NCBI GenBank assembly: GCA_947484245.1
Contig: CANKOT010000013.1
Location: forward strand, 1 to 33,134
DNA from: Comamonadaceae bacterium
GTDB lineage: Bacteria > Pseudomonadota > Gammaproteobacteria > Burkholderiales > Burkholderiaceae
DNA length: 33,134 nucleotides
Direction of reading: 5' to 3'
The notes below the pieces were generated by a model. That model ran no database searches and had not been told where the DNA came from. It saw only the letters and a program-made list of their open reading frames with translations. Positions 7,731 through 15,284 of this stretch are shown one piece after another. The position numbers and the translations under genes are program-made. Within the stretch, counting starts at the first letter, position 1. Every line of letters begins with the position of its first letter.

Positions 7731-8369
7731 TTGAATGCATTCATTTCAAAGATCCCCTTGATTCCAAGCTTTTCAGCCACAGACCATCGCTCTGACCAAG
7801 CCTTTTGCGAGCCTACCCACGAGGCCTTGCTCAAGCATTGGCCGCGTTCCCAAGATTTATGGATCTTTGGGTATGCCTCGCTCATTTGGCGACCAGAATT
7901 TGACATTCTGGAGCAACACCTTACAAAGGTTCAAGGCTGGCATCGCGCACTCAAAATGTGGAGTCGCTTGAATCGCGGAACACCTGAGTGTCCGGGTTTG
8001 GTTTTTGCCTTGTTGTCTGGCGGCAGTTGCCAAGGCATGGTTTTTAGAACGCCAGCGCAGAAAGTGACGCAAACCATCGATCAACTCTGGTTTCGTGAAA
8101 TGCCCAACAATGTTTACACCACCCGGTGGTTGCAATGCCCTACCCCTCAAGGGCCGGTGAATGCGCTGGCCTTTACGTTGCCCAGAAGCAGTCCGAGTTA
8201 CACCGGCACCTTATCCCCTGCGCAATACCAAGATATCTTTCGAAATGCCACAGGGCGCTACGGCACTACCTTAGACTACGCGCAAGAAACTTTGAACAGC
8301 TTGAAACAACACGGCATCCATGACAAAGCCCTCGAAGCTTTGTTGCAATTTGCCAAGGACAGACCATGA
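7731..8369 (+). CDS. ChaC-like gamma-glutamylcyclotransferase
   Basis: About 212 residues with the BtrG/ChaC fold. Landmarks are [14 protein letters not shown] (around 45-58), [20 protein letters not shown], and REMPNN, whose Glu (residue 123) matches the catalytic acid of the family. ChaC enzymes release 5-oxoproline from glutathione or gamma-glutamyl peptides. The family usually has GYGSL; Ala replaces the second Gly here. The start is unsure: the frame has no ATG before the fold, only TTG codons at 7626, 7653, 7731, 7758 and 7827, none with a good Shine-Dalgarno. I give 7731 as a compromise. The stop overlaps the pdxH start (ATGA), so the two are coupled. Confidence 0.78.
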   Translation: MNAFISKIPLIPSFSATDHRSDQAFCEPTHEALLKHWPRSQDLWIFGYASLIWRPEFDILEQHLTKVQGWHRALKMWSRLNRGTPECPGLVFALLSGGSCQGMVFRTPAQKVTQTIDQLWFREMPNNVYTTRWLQCPTPQGPVNALAFTLPRSSPSYTGTLSPAQYQDIFRNATGRYGTTLDYAQETLNSLKQHGIHDKALEALLQFAKDRP

Positions 8370-8998
8370 ACATCGCCGATTTGCGCAAGAGTTATGAAAA
8401 AGCCGAGCTAAGCGAAGACGCTTCGGCATCCGATCCTCTGAAGCAATTTGAGCGCTGGTTGAATGAAGCCATTCAATCGGAAGTCCCCGAGCCCAACGCC
8501 ATGACCGTGGCCACTGTGGCCAGCAACATGCGACCCAGCACACGTGTGGTCCTCATCAAAGGCTACGACGAACGCGGCATTGTTTGGTACACCAACTACG
8601 ACTCCCGCAAAGGCAGAGAACTTGCTGGCAATCCATTTGCCGCATTGCAATTTCACTGGGTCGAGTTAGAACGCGTGGTGCGCATTGAAGGCCGAATGGA
8701 AAAAATCAGCGACGCAGAAAGTGACGCCTACTTTCACAGCCGACCACTCGATTCGCGCATCGGCGCATGGGCCTCCCCCCAAAGTCAGGTGATCGATGGC
8801 CGAGGCATATTGATCACCAACGCCGCCAAGTTCGCTGCGCAATTCATGCTCAGCCCGCCGCGCCCACCCCATTGGGGCGGGTATCGCTTGGTCCCGGATG
8901 AGTGGCAGTTTTGGCAAGGCCGCAAAAGCAGATTGCACGATCGCTTGCGCTACTGCTTGAACGAAGGCAATTGGCTTCGCGAACGCTTGGCGCCTTAA
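8366..8998 (+). CDS. pdxH: Pyridoxamine/pyridoxine 5'-phosphate oxidase
   Basis: A 210-residue FMN enzyme that oxidises pyridoxine or pyridoxamine 5'-phosphate to pyridoxal 5'-phosphate. Family marks run in order: [12 protein letters not shown] with [10 protein letters not shown] (FMN site), [27 protein letters not shown], the C-terminal [11 protein letters not shown], and the usual ending WLRERLAP. Its ATG overlaps the TGA of the ChaC-like gene by four bases. It converges on the TonB-receptor gene, whose stop is 13 bases beyond its own, and I see no terminator hairpin between them. Confidence 0.95.
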   Translation: MNIADLRKSYEKAELSEDASASDPLKQFERWLNEAIQSEVPEPNAMTVATVASNMRPSTRVVLIKGYDERGIVWYTNYDSRKGRELAGNPFAALQFHWVELERVVRIEGRMEKISDAESDAYFHSRPLDSRIGAWASPQSQVIDGRGILITNAAKFAAQFMLSPPRPPHWGGYRLVPDEWQFWQGRKSRLHDRLRYCLNEGNWLRERLAP

Positions 8999-9011
8999 GC
9001 TGACGCAGAAT

Positions 9012-11063
9012 TTAAAAAGAAGCCAGCACGCCCAATTTGACGCTTCGCCCTGGCAACGGCGCTTTGCCAGGTGCAGTCGAGGTCAAAATCGAAGTTGCAC
9101 TGTAGGCCCATTGCTGACTCAAATTGTCGACCCTTGCAAACCAATTGAGAACACTGTCAGACAATTTTTGTTTGTACGCCACATGACCATGCCAGAGCGC
9201 GAATGCAGGCGTCGCAATGCTGCCCTCTGGCACACGTTGTTGTGCTGCATGCCAGTCAAAACCCAAGTGTGAATTCCATGGGCCTGATGCATGAACCAAA
9301 CTTGCGCCAATACGAAAGGGAGCAATTCGAGGCAAGGCTTCGTTTGAATTGAGGTTTTGCGCACGCACGGCATCTGCACGCCAAGTTAAATCCAAGGTGC
9401 CTGCAGATTTTGCCAAGCGCCATAAGCCTGAAGCTTCAAAGCCTGCAAACTTGGCGCGAACACCTTGGTAAACCTGCACAGGCAAATCTTCTTCCACCTC
9501 CGAAGTTCCAAGAAGTCCAATGAAGTTTCCAAATCGACTTTGGAATGCTGTCATCTTCATCAGATGAGCACCCTCTTGCCAAGAGGCCGTCAAGTCCATG
9601 CTGTTGGCTGTTTCTAAACCTAGACCAGATTGACCTCGCTCCCATGCAGCTGTGGCAATGTGCGGGCCATTGGCAAAGAGTTCATAGTGTTTGGGCGCTC
9701 TTTCAGTGCGTGAAAGGTTGGCTCCTAAGCGCCAATTGGGCAGCCACTGCCATGAAGAGGACATGGCATAGCTTTGAGGTGAGAATTTGCGCGTTCCCAA
9801 TTCAAATCGATCGACACTGGGATCTGGATTGCCCAGAGACTGAACGGAGACTTGCTCACGGCGAACGCCCAAATTGACACTGGCCTTGCCAAATGAAAAT
9901 TCTTCAATGGCAAACAATGCTTGTGTTTGATGGTGACTAAAGGGTGCAAATGCTTCTGCGCCATTTGCTGAAAATCGGGCTTGCTCAGATTGCAAACCCC
10001 AAACGCCTTCCCACGTTCCAGCACCTGATTGCCATGGTTTGTGTCTGAGTTGAATGCGCCCATCATGACCTTTGTTGGCAAACACAGTACCGGCTTCGGA
10101 GCCTTCAAATTCTATGTGCTGGTAACGGGTTTGACTGGCTTGCCAATCGACACTTTGGATGAACCCATGCCTAGGTCGCCACGCTCCTTCCAAGGCCGCA
10201 CGGTCCGATTTCATGCCAATGGTGACTTCGTCTTCAGCCACTGTGCCATATTGGCTTTTGTAGGTTTGCAGAGAAAGGCCCATGAAGCCCTGATCGAAAA
10301 ACAAACTGGCTCCAAGGGCACCGCCACTGGCATTGTTGGCAGAGTTGCAGATGCGCTTTGCAAGCTCTGGTGAACCTGGCTTTGTACAAGCCAAGGCCTG
10401 CGGCACTTTGACATCTTTGGAGTTCCGATCAAAGGCGTCAGCGTGCAATACCCAAGAGCCAAAACCAGTTTCGAGCAGCGCGCCTTTGGACACTTCCTGA
10501 TTGCCTGAGGCACCCTGCAATTGAAGCTTGCCCGCAACACCTTGCATCGGATTTCGAGGAATGCGGTTGTCGATCACATTGACCACCCCCCCGATGGCAC
10601 TGCCACCATACTGCAATGCGGCGGGGCCCCTTAAAACCTCAATGCGTTCGGTTGACAACACATCGATTGGGACCGCATGGTCGTAACTGAGGGAGGAGAC
10701 ATCCAGGCTGGCGCCACTGTTGCTTAAGACTCGAATGCGATCACCATCGAGTCCGCGAACAATGGGGCGGCTGGCGTTGGGCCCGAAATAGGTGCTGCTC
10801 ACGCCAGGCAAGTTGTTGAGCGTTTCGCCCAAGGTACTTTGTCCCTGTTGGGTTAAGTTCATGCCCGACAAACTGCTGACATTGTTGGTACTTTGAGACC
10901 TAGAAAGCGGGTTGCCAGTGATGACCACTTCGGACACAGCCTGAGCAAGCGCTTGAGACACAAATCCGAAGGGGGACAATACCGCGCAAACAAACATCGG
11001 AAGCGATGCATGAAGAGCAAATGGCAAGCGCGCCACTTTCTTCATTGAAGAAACTTGAAACAT
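9012..11063 (-). CDS. TonB-dependent outer-membrane receptor, ZnuD-like
   Basis: A 683-residue receptor. A long signal peptide ends near residue 41 (SQALAQ) and a TonB-box-like SEVVITG follows. The plug carries LNNLPGVSSTYFGPNASRPIVRG, split here as LNNLPGVSS and RPIVRGLDGDRIRVL, then IEVLRGPAALQYGGSAIGG. A 22-strand barrel follows, ending VLASF. The plug and the C-terminal DNLSQQWAYSATS region align by eye with the neisserial zinc receptor ZnuD, but the His/Asp-rich external loop of ZnuD is absent, so the ligand (zinc, another metal or a chelate) is open. An AAGGA site 6 bases before the ATG at 11063 fixes the start; the later Met7 has none. It follows a small secreted-protein gene and msrA. 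Confidence 0.85.
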   Translation of the reverse strand: MFQVSSMKKVARLPFALHASLPMFVCAVLSPFGFVSQALAQAVSEVVITGNPLSRSQSTNNVSSLSGMNLTQQGQSTLGETLNNLPGVSSTYFGPNASRPIVRGLDGDRIRVLSNSGASLDVSSLSYDHAVPIDVLSTERIEVLRGPAALQYGGSAIGGVVNVIDNRIPRNPMQGVAGKLQLQGASGNQEVSKGALLETGFGSWVLHADAFDRNSKDVKVPQALACTKPGSPELAKRICNSANNASGGALGASLFFDQGFMGLSLQTYKSQYGTVAEDEVTIGMKSDRAALEGAWRPRHGFIQSVDWQASQTRYQHIEFEGSEAGTVFANKGHDGRIQLRHKPWQSGAGTWEGVWGLQSEQARFSANGAEAFAPFSHHQTQALFAIEEFSFGKASVNLGVRREQVSVQSLGNPDPSVDRFELGTRKFSPQSYAMSSSWQWLPNWRLGANLSRTERAPKHYELFANGPHIATAAWERGQSGLGLETANSMDLTASWQEGAHLMKMTAFQSRFGNFIGLLGTSEVEEDLPVQVYQGVRAKFAGFEASGLWRLAKSAGTLDLTWRADAVRAQNLNSNEALPRIAPFRIGASLVHASGPWNSHLGFDWHAAQQRVPEGSIATPAFALWHGHVAYKQKLSDSVLNWFARVDNLSQQWAYSATSILTSTAPGKAPLPGRSVKLGVLASF

Positions 11064-11088
11064 GAAAATCCTTTGAAAAACAGAAAAG

Positions 11089-11109
11089 CTCTTTTCTTGA
11101 AGAAAAGAG
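11089..11109 (-). promoter_or_regulatory. Perfect 10-base inverted repeat before the TonB-receptor gene
   Basis: Arms CTCTTTTCTT (11089-11098) and AAGAAAAGAG (11100-11109) flank one base. On the minus strand it lies 26-46 bases before the receptor ATG, after a TTGACT hexamer (11119-11114) that could be a -35. It is followed by a T-rich run, so it could be a regulator site overlapping a promoter or an attenuator hairpin in the mRNA between the small gene and the receptor. Confidence 0.5.
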
Positions 11110-11126
11110 ACGAAGTCAATTTGTTT

Positions 11127-11441
11127 TCAAAGGAAACAGGGGGGCGCGCGGGCAGAGAAAAAATGAGCGGGTGATTGGGTGCTTTTCTCAAGCAAAACCC
11201 ATCGATATGTTGAGACAGGCGGGCAAGTTACAAGCACGGCCACCTGGCTAACAGGGGCTTCACCAGAACCCAAGTGGTCAAGCGCCAAACAGGAAAGCGA
11301 GCCTTCTTGATGCTCACTGAACAAAACAGCTTGATGGTCTTGATCAAAATCTTGAGCGTGCCAAAATTGATGCACTCGCCCTAAAGCAGGCGCCACCAAA
11401 ACAGCGCTTATCAGCAGCGCTTGAAGAACCCGAACGATCAT
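11127..11441 (-). CDS. Small secreted protein of unknown function beside the TonB receptor
   Basis: About 104 residues. Residues 1-21 (MIVRVLQALLISAVLVAPALG) form a clear signal peptide, so the mature protein should be periplasmic or membrane-associated. The rest has five His (HQFWHAQ, DHQ, EHQ, LDH), three Cys and a C-terminal ARAPPCFL. The layout recalls DUF2946-like small proteins found near metal-linked TonB receptors, with the ending in particular similar, but I cannot confirm membership. I chose the ATG at 11441; a longer frame from 11498 would overlap msrA and hide the signal peptide. It lies 11 bases after msrA and 63 before the receptor, probably in one transcript. A role in metal uptake or sensing is inference. 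Confidence 0.6.
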   Translation of the reverse strand: MIVRVLQALLISAVLVAPALGRVHQFWHAQDFDQDHQAVLFSEHQEGSLSCLALDHLGSGEAPVSQVAVLVTCPPVSTYRWVLLEKSTQSPAHFFSARAPPCFL

Positions 11442-11452
11442 CGAGCTTCGTT

Positions 11453-12004
11453 TCACTTCGCTTTGACCCAATCGGAAAATGTTTTCTTGAACTTCCATAC
11501 TTTGGGTGCAGCCACTGCCAAGCAGTAGCCTTGAGTGGGGTTGCGTTCAAAGAAGTCTTGGTGATATTCCTCGGCAGCGCTGTAATTTTGCAAAGCAAGG
11601 ACTTCAGTAACAACTGCCGTATCAAATACGTTTTCAGCGTCTATCTCTGCAATGAGCGCTTGGGCCACTTCGGCCTGTGCTGGCGTGGTGAAATAAACAC
11701 CGCTTCTGTATTGGGTACCGCGGTCATTCCCCTGCCGATTCAGGGTGGTGGGATCGTGAATGACAAAGAAAATTTCGAGCAAGACCCGAGTACTGATGAC
11801 TTGTGGATCGTAGGTCAGCCGGACCACCTCGTTGTGGCCGGTATCGCCCCCACATACCTGTTCGTAAGTGGGGTTGATGGTTCGACCGTTGCAATAACCC
11901 GACTCGACATCCAGCACGCCTTTGACCTGAACATAGACAGCCTCAGTGCACCAAAAGCACCCACCGCCGAGGACCAAGGTTTCAAAATGTGAAGGAATAG
12001 TCAT
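11453..12004 (-). CDS. msrA: Peptide-methionine (S)-S-oxide reductase
   Basis: A 183-residue MsrA that reduces the S epimer of methionine sulfoxide in proteins. The catalytic Cys16 lies in [29 protein letters not shown] is the conserved substrate-binding stretch, and GYC motifs further on can supply resolving cysteines. The ATG at 12004 gives [18 protein letters not shown], the normal start of short bacterial MsrA. Upstream frame extends to 12151 but adds no family sequence; a second ATG at 12034 is possible. It is first of a minus-strand set with the small secreted protein and the TonB receptor, and divergent from gcdH. Confidence 0.93.
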   Translation of the reverse strand: MTIPSHFETLVLGGGCFWCTEAVYVQVKGVLDVESGYCNGRTINPTYEQVCGGDTGHNEVVRLTYDPQVISTRVLLEIFFVIHDPTTLNRQGNDRGTQYRSGVYFTTPAQAEVAQALIAEIDAENVFDTAVVTEVLALQNYSAAEEYHQDFFERNPTQGYCLAVAAPKVWKFKKTFSDWVKAK

Positions 12005-12092
12005 TGGCAGATTGTCTCTCAAATTCAGCCCCATTGATCTCTCAGTCCTTGCAATTGGCTTTCTTAGCACTGCGCCAAGTGGTCCCATTAAC

Positions 12093-12119
12093 AGGACATC
12101 TGCATAGGACATTTCGCAT
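12093..12119 (+). repeat. Imperfect direct repeat upstream of gcdH
   Basis: AGGACATCTGCAT (12093-12105) is followed at once by AGGACATTTCGCAT (12106-12119). A -10-like TAAAAT lies at 12125-12130, with no good -35 at the right distance because the repeats fill that place. Tandem direct repeats there can be an activator site. Glutarate-type genes are often under LysR control, but no such gene is seen here. Confidence 0.4.
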
Positions 12120-12162
12120 AGCGATAAAATACGGCATCTTTTATCTTTCACGGATTCAAATC

Positions 12163-13350
12163 ATGAAGCCCTCCTTTCAATGGCAAGACCCCTTTCTCCT
12201 TAACTCGCAACTGAGCGACGACGAAAGAGCCATCGTTGATGCAGCCCATGACTTCTGCCAAGAAAAATTGCAGACCCGTGTTTTGATGGCTGCGCGTCAC
12301 GAGAAGTTTGACCGAGAAATCATGAACGAGTTTGGCAGCATGGGCTTCTTGGGTTCAACCATTGACGGCTACGGTTGTGCCGGTTTGAATTACGTCAGCT
12401 ATGGCTTGGTGGCTCGCGAGGTCGAGCGTGTTGACAGCGGCTACCGCAGTGCCATGAGCGTGCAAAGCTCTTTGGTGATGTACCCCATCCAAGAATACGG
12501 CTCTGAAGCTCAGCGTCAAAAATACTTACCCAAATTGGCAACTGGTGAATGGGTCGGCTGCTTTGGCTTGACCGAACCCAACCACGGCTCTGACCCAGCC
12601 AGCATGATCACCCGCGCCAAGCCAGTGGATGGCGGCTTCATCATGAAGGGCGCCAAAATGTGGATTACCAATTCTCCTATCGCCGATGTGTTTGTGGTGT
12701 GGGCCAAATTAGAAGGCGAAGGCGACGGTCAATCGGCCATTCGTGGCTTCATTTTGGAAAAAGGCATGAAGGGTCTCACCGCTCCGAAGATTGAAGGCAA
12801 GATGAGCTTGCGCGCCAGCATCACAGGCGAAATCGTCATGGACGATGTGTTTGTGCCAGAAGGCAACATATTGCCCAATGTATCTGGCTTGAAAGGTCCT
12901 TTTGGTTGCTTGAACAAAGCCCGCTATGGCATTGCTTGGGGCGCTTTGGGTGCGGCCGAAGATTGCTGGCACCGCGCACGCCAATACACCATGGACCGCG
13001 AACAGTTTGGTCGTCCTTTGGCCCAAAACCAACTGATTCAGAAAAAATTGGCCGACATGCAAACCGAAATTGCCCTGGGCTTGCAGGGCTGTTTGCGCGT
13101 TGGCAGGCTCATGGACGAAGGCCAATCGGTGCCCGAGATGATCAGCCTGATCAAGCGCAACAGTTGCGGCAAGGCCCTTGATGTTGCTCGCATGTCCCGC
13201 GACATGCACGGCGGCAACGGCATTCACGATGAATACCATGTCATTCGCCACATGATCAATTTGGAAACGGTCAACACGTACGAGGGTACGCACGATGTGC
13301 ATGCCCTAATTTTGGGACGCGCCCAGACCGGTTTGCAGGCTTTTTATTGA
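12163..13350 (+). CDS. gcdH: Glutaryl-CoA dehydrogenase
   Basis: A 395-residue acyl-CoA dehydrogenase that oxidises and decarboxylates glutaryl-CoA to crotonyl-CoA in lysine, tryptophan and benzoyl-CoA breakdown. The catalytic base Glu374 lies in [21 protein letters not shown] and [12 protein letters not shown] are the FAD and substrate motifs. [16 protein letters not shown] is the glutaryl-CoA dehydrogenase-specific segment with the Arg that binds the distal carboxylate. I start at 12163 ([11 protein letters not shown]), the family norm; the frame is open further upstream into the msrA region but lacks similarity. It stands alone, divergent from msrA, and ends 26 bases before a strong terminator. 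Confidence 0.93.
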   Translation: MKPSFQWQDPFLLNSQLSDDERAIVDAAHDFCQEKLQTRVLMAARHEKFDREIMNEFGSMGFLGSTIDGYGCAGLNYVSYGLVAREVERVDSGYRSAMSVQSSLVMYPIQEYGSEAQRQKYLPKLATGEWVGCFGLTEPNHGSDPASMITRAKPVDGGFIMKGAKMWITNSPIADVFVVWAKLEGEGDGQSAIRGFILEKGMKGLTAPKIEGKMSLRASITGEIVMDDVFVPEGNILPNVSGLKGPFGCLNKARYGIAWGALGAAEDCWHRARQYTMDREQFGRPLAQNQLIQKKLADMQTEIALGLQGCLRVGRLMDEGQSVPEMISLIKRNSCGKALDVARMSRDMHGGNGIHDEYHVIRHMINLETVNTYEGTHDVHALILGRAQTGLQAFY

Positions 13351-13376
13351 ACTTTGATTCAAAGCAAACTCACTTC

Positions 13377-13403
13377 AAAAGACCGCTTTGGCGGTCTTTT
13401 TTT
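13377..13403 (+). terminator. Rho-independent terminator of gcdH
   Basis: A perfect 10-base stem, AAAAGACCGC (13377-13386) and GCGGTCTTTT (13391-13400), with loop TTTG and a run of seven T. It lies 26 bases after the gcdH stop and isolates gcdH from the efflux operon. Confidence 0.92.
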
Positions 13404-13425
13404 GGGGTGAAAACCGCTTTCTAGC

Positions 13426-13454
13426 TTGACTCTCACAAGCTTGCGGTTTACATT
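13426..13454 (+). promoter_or_regulatory. Predicted promoter of the TetR-efflux operon
   Basis: TTGACT (13426-13431, 5/6) and TACATT (13449-13454, 4/6) are 17 bases apart. Just downstream, 13452-13473 is an imperfect palindrome around AACCATCGAGT that could be the TetR operator. The -35 lies where a longer reading frame would start, which argues for the later ATG at 13492. Confidence 0.55.
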
Positions 13455-13491
13455 ACTAACCATCGAGTCATTAAACGTGTCTGAACCCCTC

Positions 13492-14127
13492 ATGATTCCC
13501 AAAAGAGAGCGCCGAAAGCAGCACCGCCCTGGCGAACTGCTGGAGGCTGCATTGGATTTGTTTGTTGAAAATGGCTTTTCTGCAACCAAGTCAGAAGAAG
13601 TCGCGGCCAAAGCGGGGGTATCCAAAGGCACTCTGTTTTTGTACTTTCCCAGCAAAGAGGAGCTGTTCAAAGCCGTGGTTCGCGAAAACGTGGTCAAAAC
13701 AGTCACAGAAGGCGCCTTGGAGGTTGCCAACTTCAAAGGAACTTGTACCGAGTTACTGAAAACACTGATGTTGGAATGGTGGCGCAGATATGGCGCAACC
13801 AAGGCCTCGGGAATTAGCAAATTGATCAGTCTTGAAGCGCATCACTTTCCAGAATTGGCGATCTTTTATCAAGAAGAAGTGATCGACCCTGCCATGCGTT
13901 TGCTCCAAGGTATTTTAGAACGCGGTCGCGCATCGGGAGAGTTTCACAACTTCAACACTGCACACACAGCCATGGTGGTCATTGCCCCCATGATGTATCT
14001 CATCTTGTCTAAACACAACAACGAAGTGTGTCTGACTGGATCTGGAGAAACGAATCCCGAAGATTTAATTGCACAACACGCAGATTTGATTGTGCGTGGA
14101 CTTTCCGCCCCTACATCACCATGTTGA
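13492..14127 (+). CDS. TetR/AcrR-family regulator of the efflux operon
   Basis: About 211 residues. The N-terminal helix-turn-helix domain spans roughly 15-60 with the signature VENGFSATKSEEVAAKAGVSKGT (split: FSATKSEEVAAKAG, VSKGTLFLYFPSKEELF). The rest is a helical ligand-binding domain. As first gene of an operon with an RND pump it most likely represses that operon and itself until a drug or metabolite binds. The ATG at 13492 lies downstream of the predicted promoter; a GTG at 13477 is an alternative, and neither has a clear Shine-Dalgarno. Its 3' end overlaps the fusion-protein gene by 7 bases (ATGTTGA). Confidence 0.88.
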   Translation: MIPKRERRKQHRPGELLEAALDLFVENGFSATKSEEVAAKAGVSKGTLFLYFPSKEELFKAVVRENVVKTVTEGALEVANFKGTCTELLKTLMLEWWRRYGATKASGISKLISLEAHHFPELAIFYQEEVIDPAMRLLQGILERGRASGEFHNFNTAHTAMVVIAPMMYLILSKHNNEVCLTGSGETNPEDLIAQHADLIVRGLSAPTSPC

Positions 14128-15275
14128 ATTTTAAAAAATATACCTTTGGCATCATCGCTCTTGGCCTGATTGGTTTGATCGCCTTGAGCATCCAACAAGG
14201 TTGGATTGGCAAGCGAGCGGCACCTAGCCTAGCCCTGAAAACCACTGGAGCCGTGAGCATTGAGTTGGCAGAAACCGACATTGCCGTTGCGCAAAACATC
14301 ACCATGACGCAAGGCTTGCCAGTCTCTGGCACTCTGAAGGCCGTGCGAAGCGCCATGGTCAAGGCCCGGGTCGCTGGAGAGCTTGTGATGTTTGAAGTGC
14401 GCGAGGGCGACGCTGTCAAAATGGGACAAATTGTGGCGCGGGTCGACAACACCGAATACCTAGCCAGACAGCGCCAAGTGCAACAGCAAGCGGAAGCAGC
14501 TCGCGCCCAAGTGGAAGTGGCTCAAAGACAATTTGACAACAACAATGCACTGGTCAATCAAGGCTTTATTTCCAAAACCGCCTTAGACACTTCGATCGCC
14601 AACTTGAACGGTGCGAAGGCGACCTATCAAGCAGCCTTGTTTGCACTGGATGTCAGCACCAAGGCCGTGGACGACACCATCTTAAAAGCCCCCCTCAATG
14701 GTTTGGTGAGTCAGCGCTTTGTTCAACCAGGTGAGCGTGTCGCCCCAGAAGCCCGCATCGTTGAAATTGTCGACCTTGCACAACTAGAACTCGAAGCCAC
14801 ACTCACATCGGCAGAGGCCATGAGTGTGAAAGTAGGACAAACTGCCAAATTGAATGTAGAAGGCACCGCTCAAGAGGTCTCAGCCCGTGTTATAAGAATC
14901 AATCCAAGCACACAAACAGGCAGCCGCAGTGTCTTGGTCTATTTGGGACTGCAATCGCACCCCCTTCTGCGTCAGGGCGTCTTTGTACAAGGCAACTTGG
15001 GCACGCAACAAGTTCAAGCTGTGGTGGTGCCACTTGAAAGTGTGCGAACTGACAAAACCAAGCCTTATGTTCAAATTCTTCAAGAAGACAAAATCATCCA
15101 TCTGCAAGTAGCGCTCGGTGTCAAAGGTGAAGCAGACGGCAAAGCTGTCATGGCCTTGAAAGAAATCAAAGAAGGTACGTTGGTGCTGGCGCCTAGCGCT
15201 GGGGCTGTGAGGGATGGCACTTTGGTCACGAAGGCTTTGAAAGCCAAGACTTCGACCTCCAACACACAACCTTAA
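14121..15275 (+). CDS. RND efflux periplasmic adaptor (membrane fusion protein)
   Basis: A 384-residue adaptor linking an inner-membrane RND pump to an outer-membrane channel. Residues 7-24 form one hydrophobic N-terminal anchor. The lipoyl half-motifs flank a helical hairpin rich in Gln and Ala (about 114-175): first KARVAGELVMFEVREGDAV, then LKAPLNGLVSQRFVQPGERV. Beta-barrel and membrane-proximal parts follow. I chose the ATG at 14121; the upstream frame is inside tetR. No lipobox cysteine is seen. It overlaps tetR by 7 bases and lies 9 bases before the pump gene. Confidence 0.92.
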   Translation: MLNFKKYTFGIIALGLIGLIALSIQQGWIGKRAAPSLALKTTGAVSIELAETDIAVAQNITMTQGLPVSGTLKAVRSAMVKARVAGELVMFEVREGDAVKMGQIVARVDNTEYLARQRQVQQQAEAARAQVEVAQRQFDNNNALVNQGFISKTALDTSIANLNGAKATYQAALFALDVSTKAVDDTILKAPLNGLVSQRFVQPGERVAPEARIVEIVDLAQLELEATLTSAEAMSVKVGQTAKLNVEGTAQEVSARVIRINPSTQTGSRSVLVYLGLQSHPLLRQGVFVQGNLGTQQVQAVVVPLESVRTDKTKPYVQILQEDKIIHLQVALGVKGEADGKAVMALKEIKEGTLVLAPSAGAVRDGTLVTKALKAKTSTSNTQP

Positions 15276-15284
15276 GCCAAGCGC

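Noticed and set aside
12709..13302. A 197-codon minus-strand frame inside gcdH
   Set aside because: Shadow of the gcdH codon pattern; no motif, no ribosome site.
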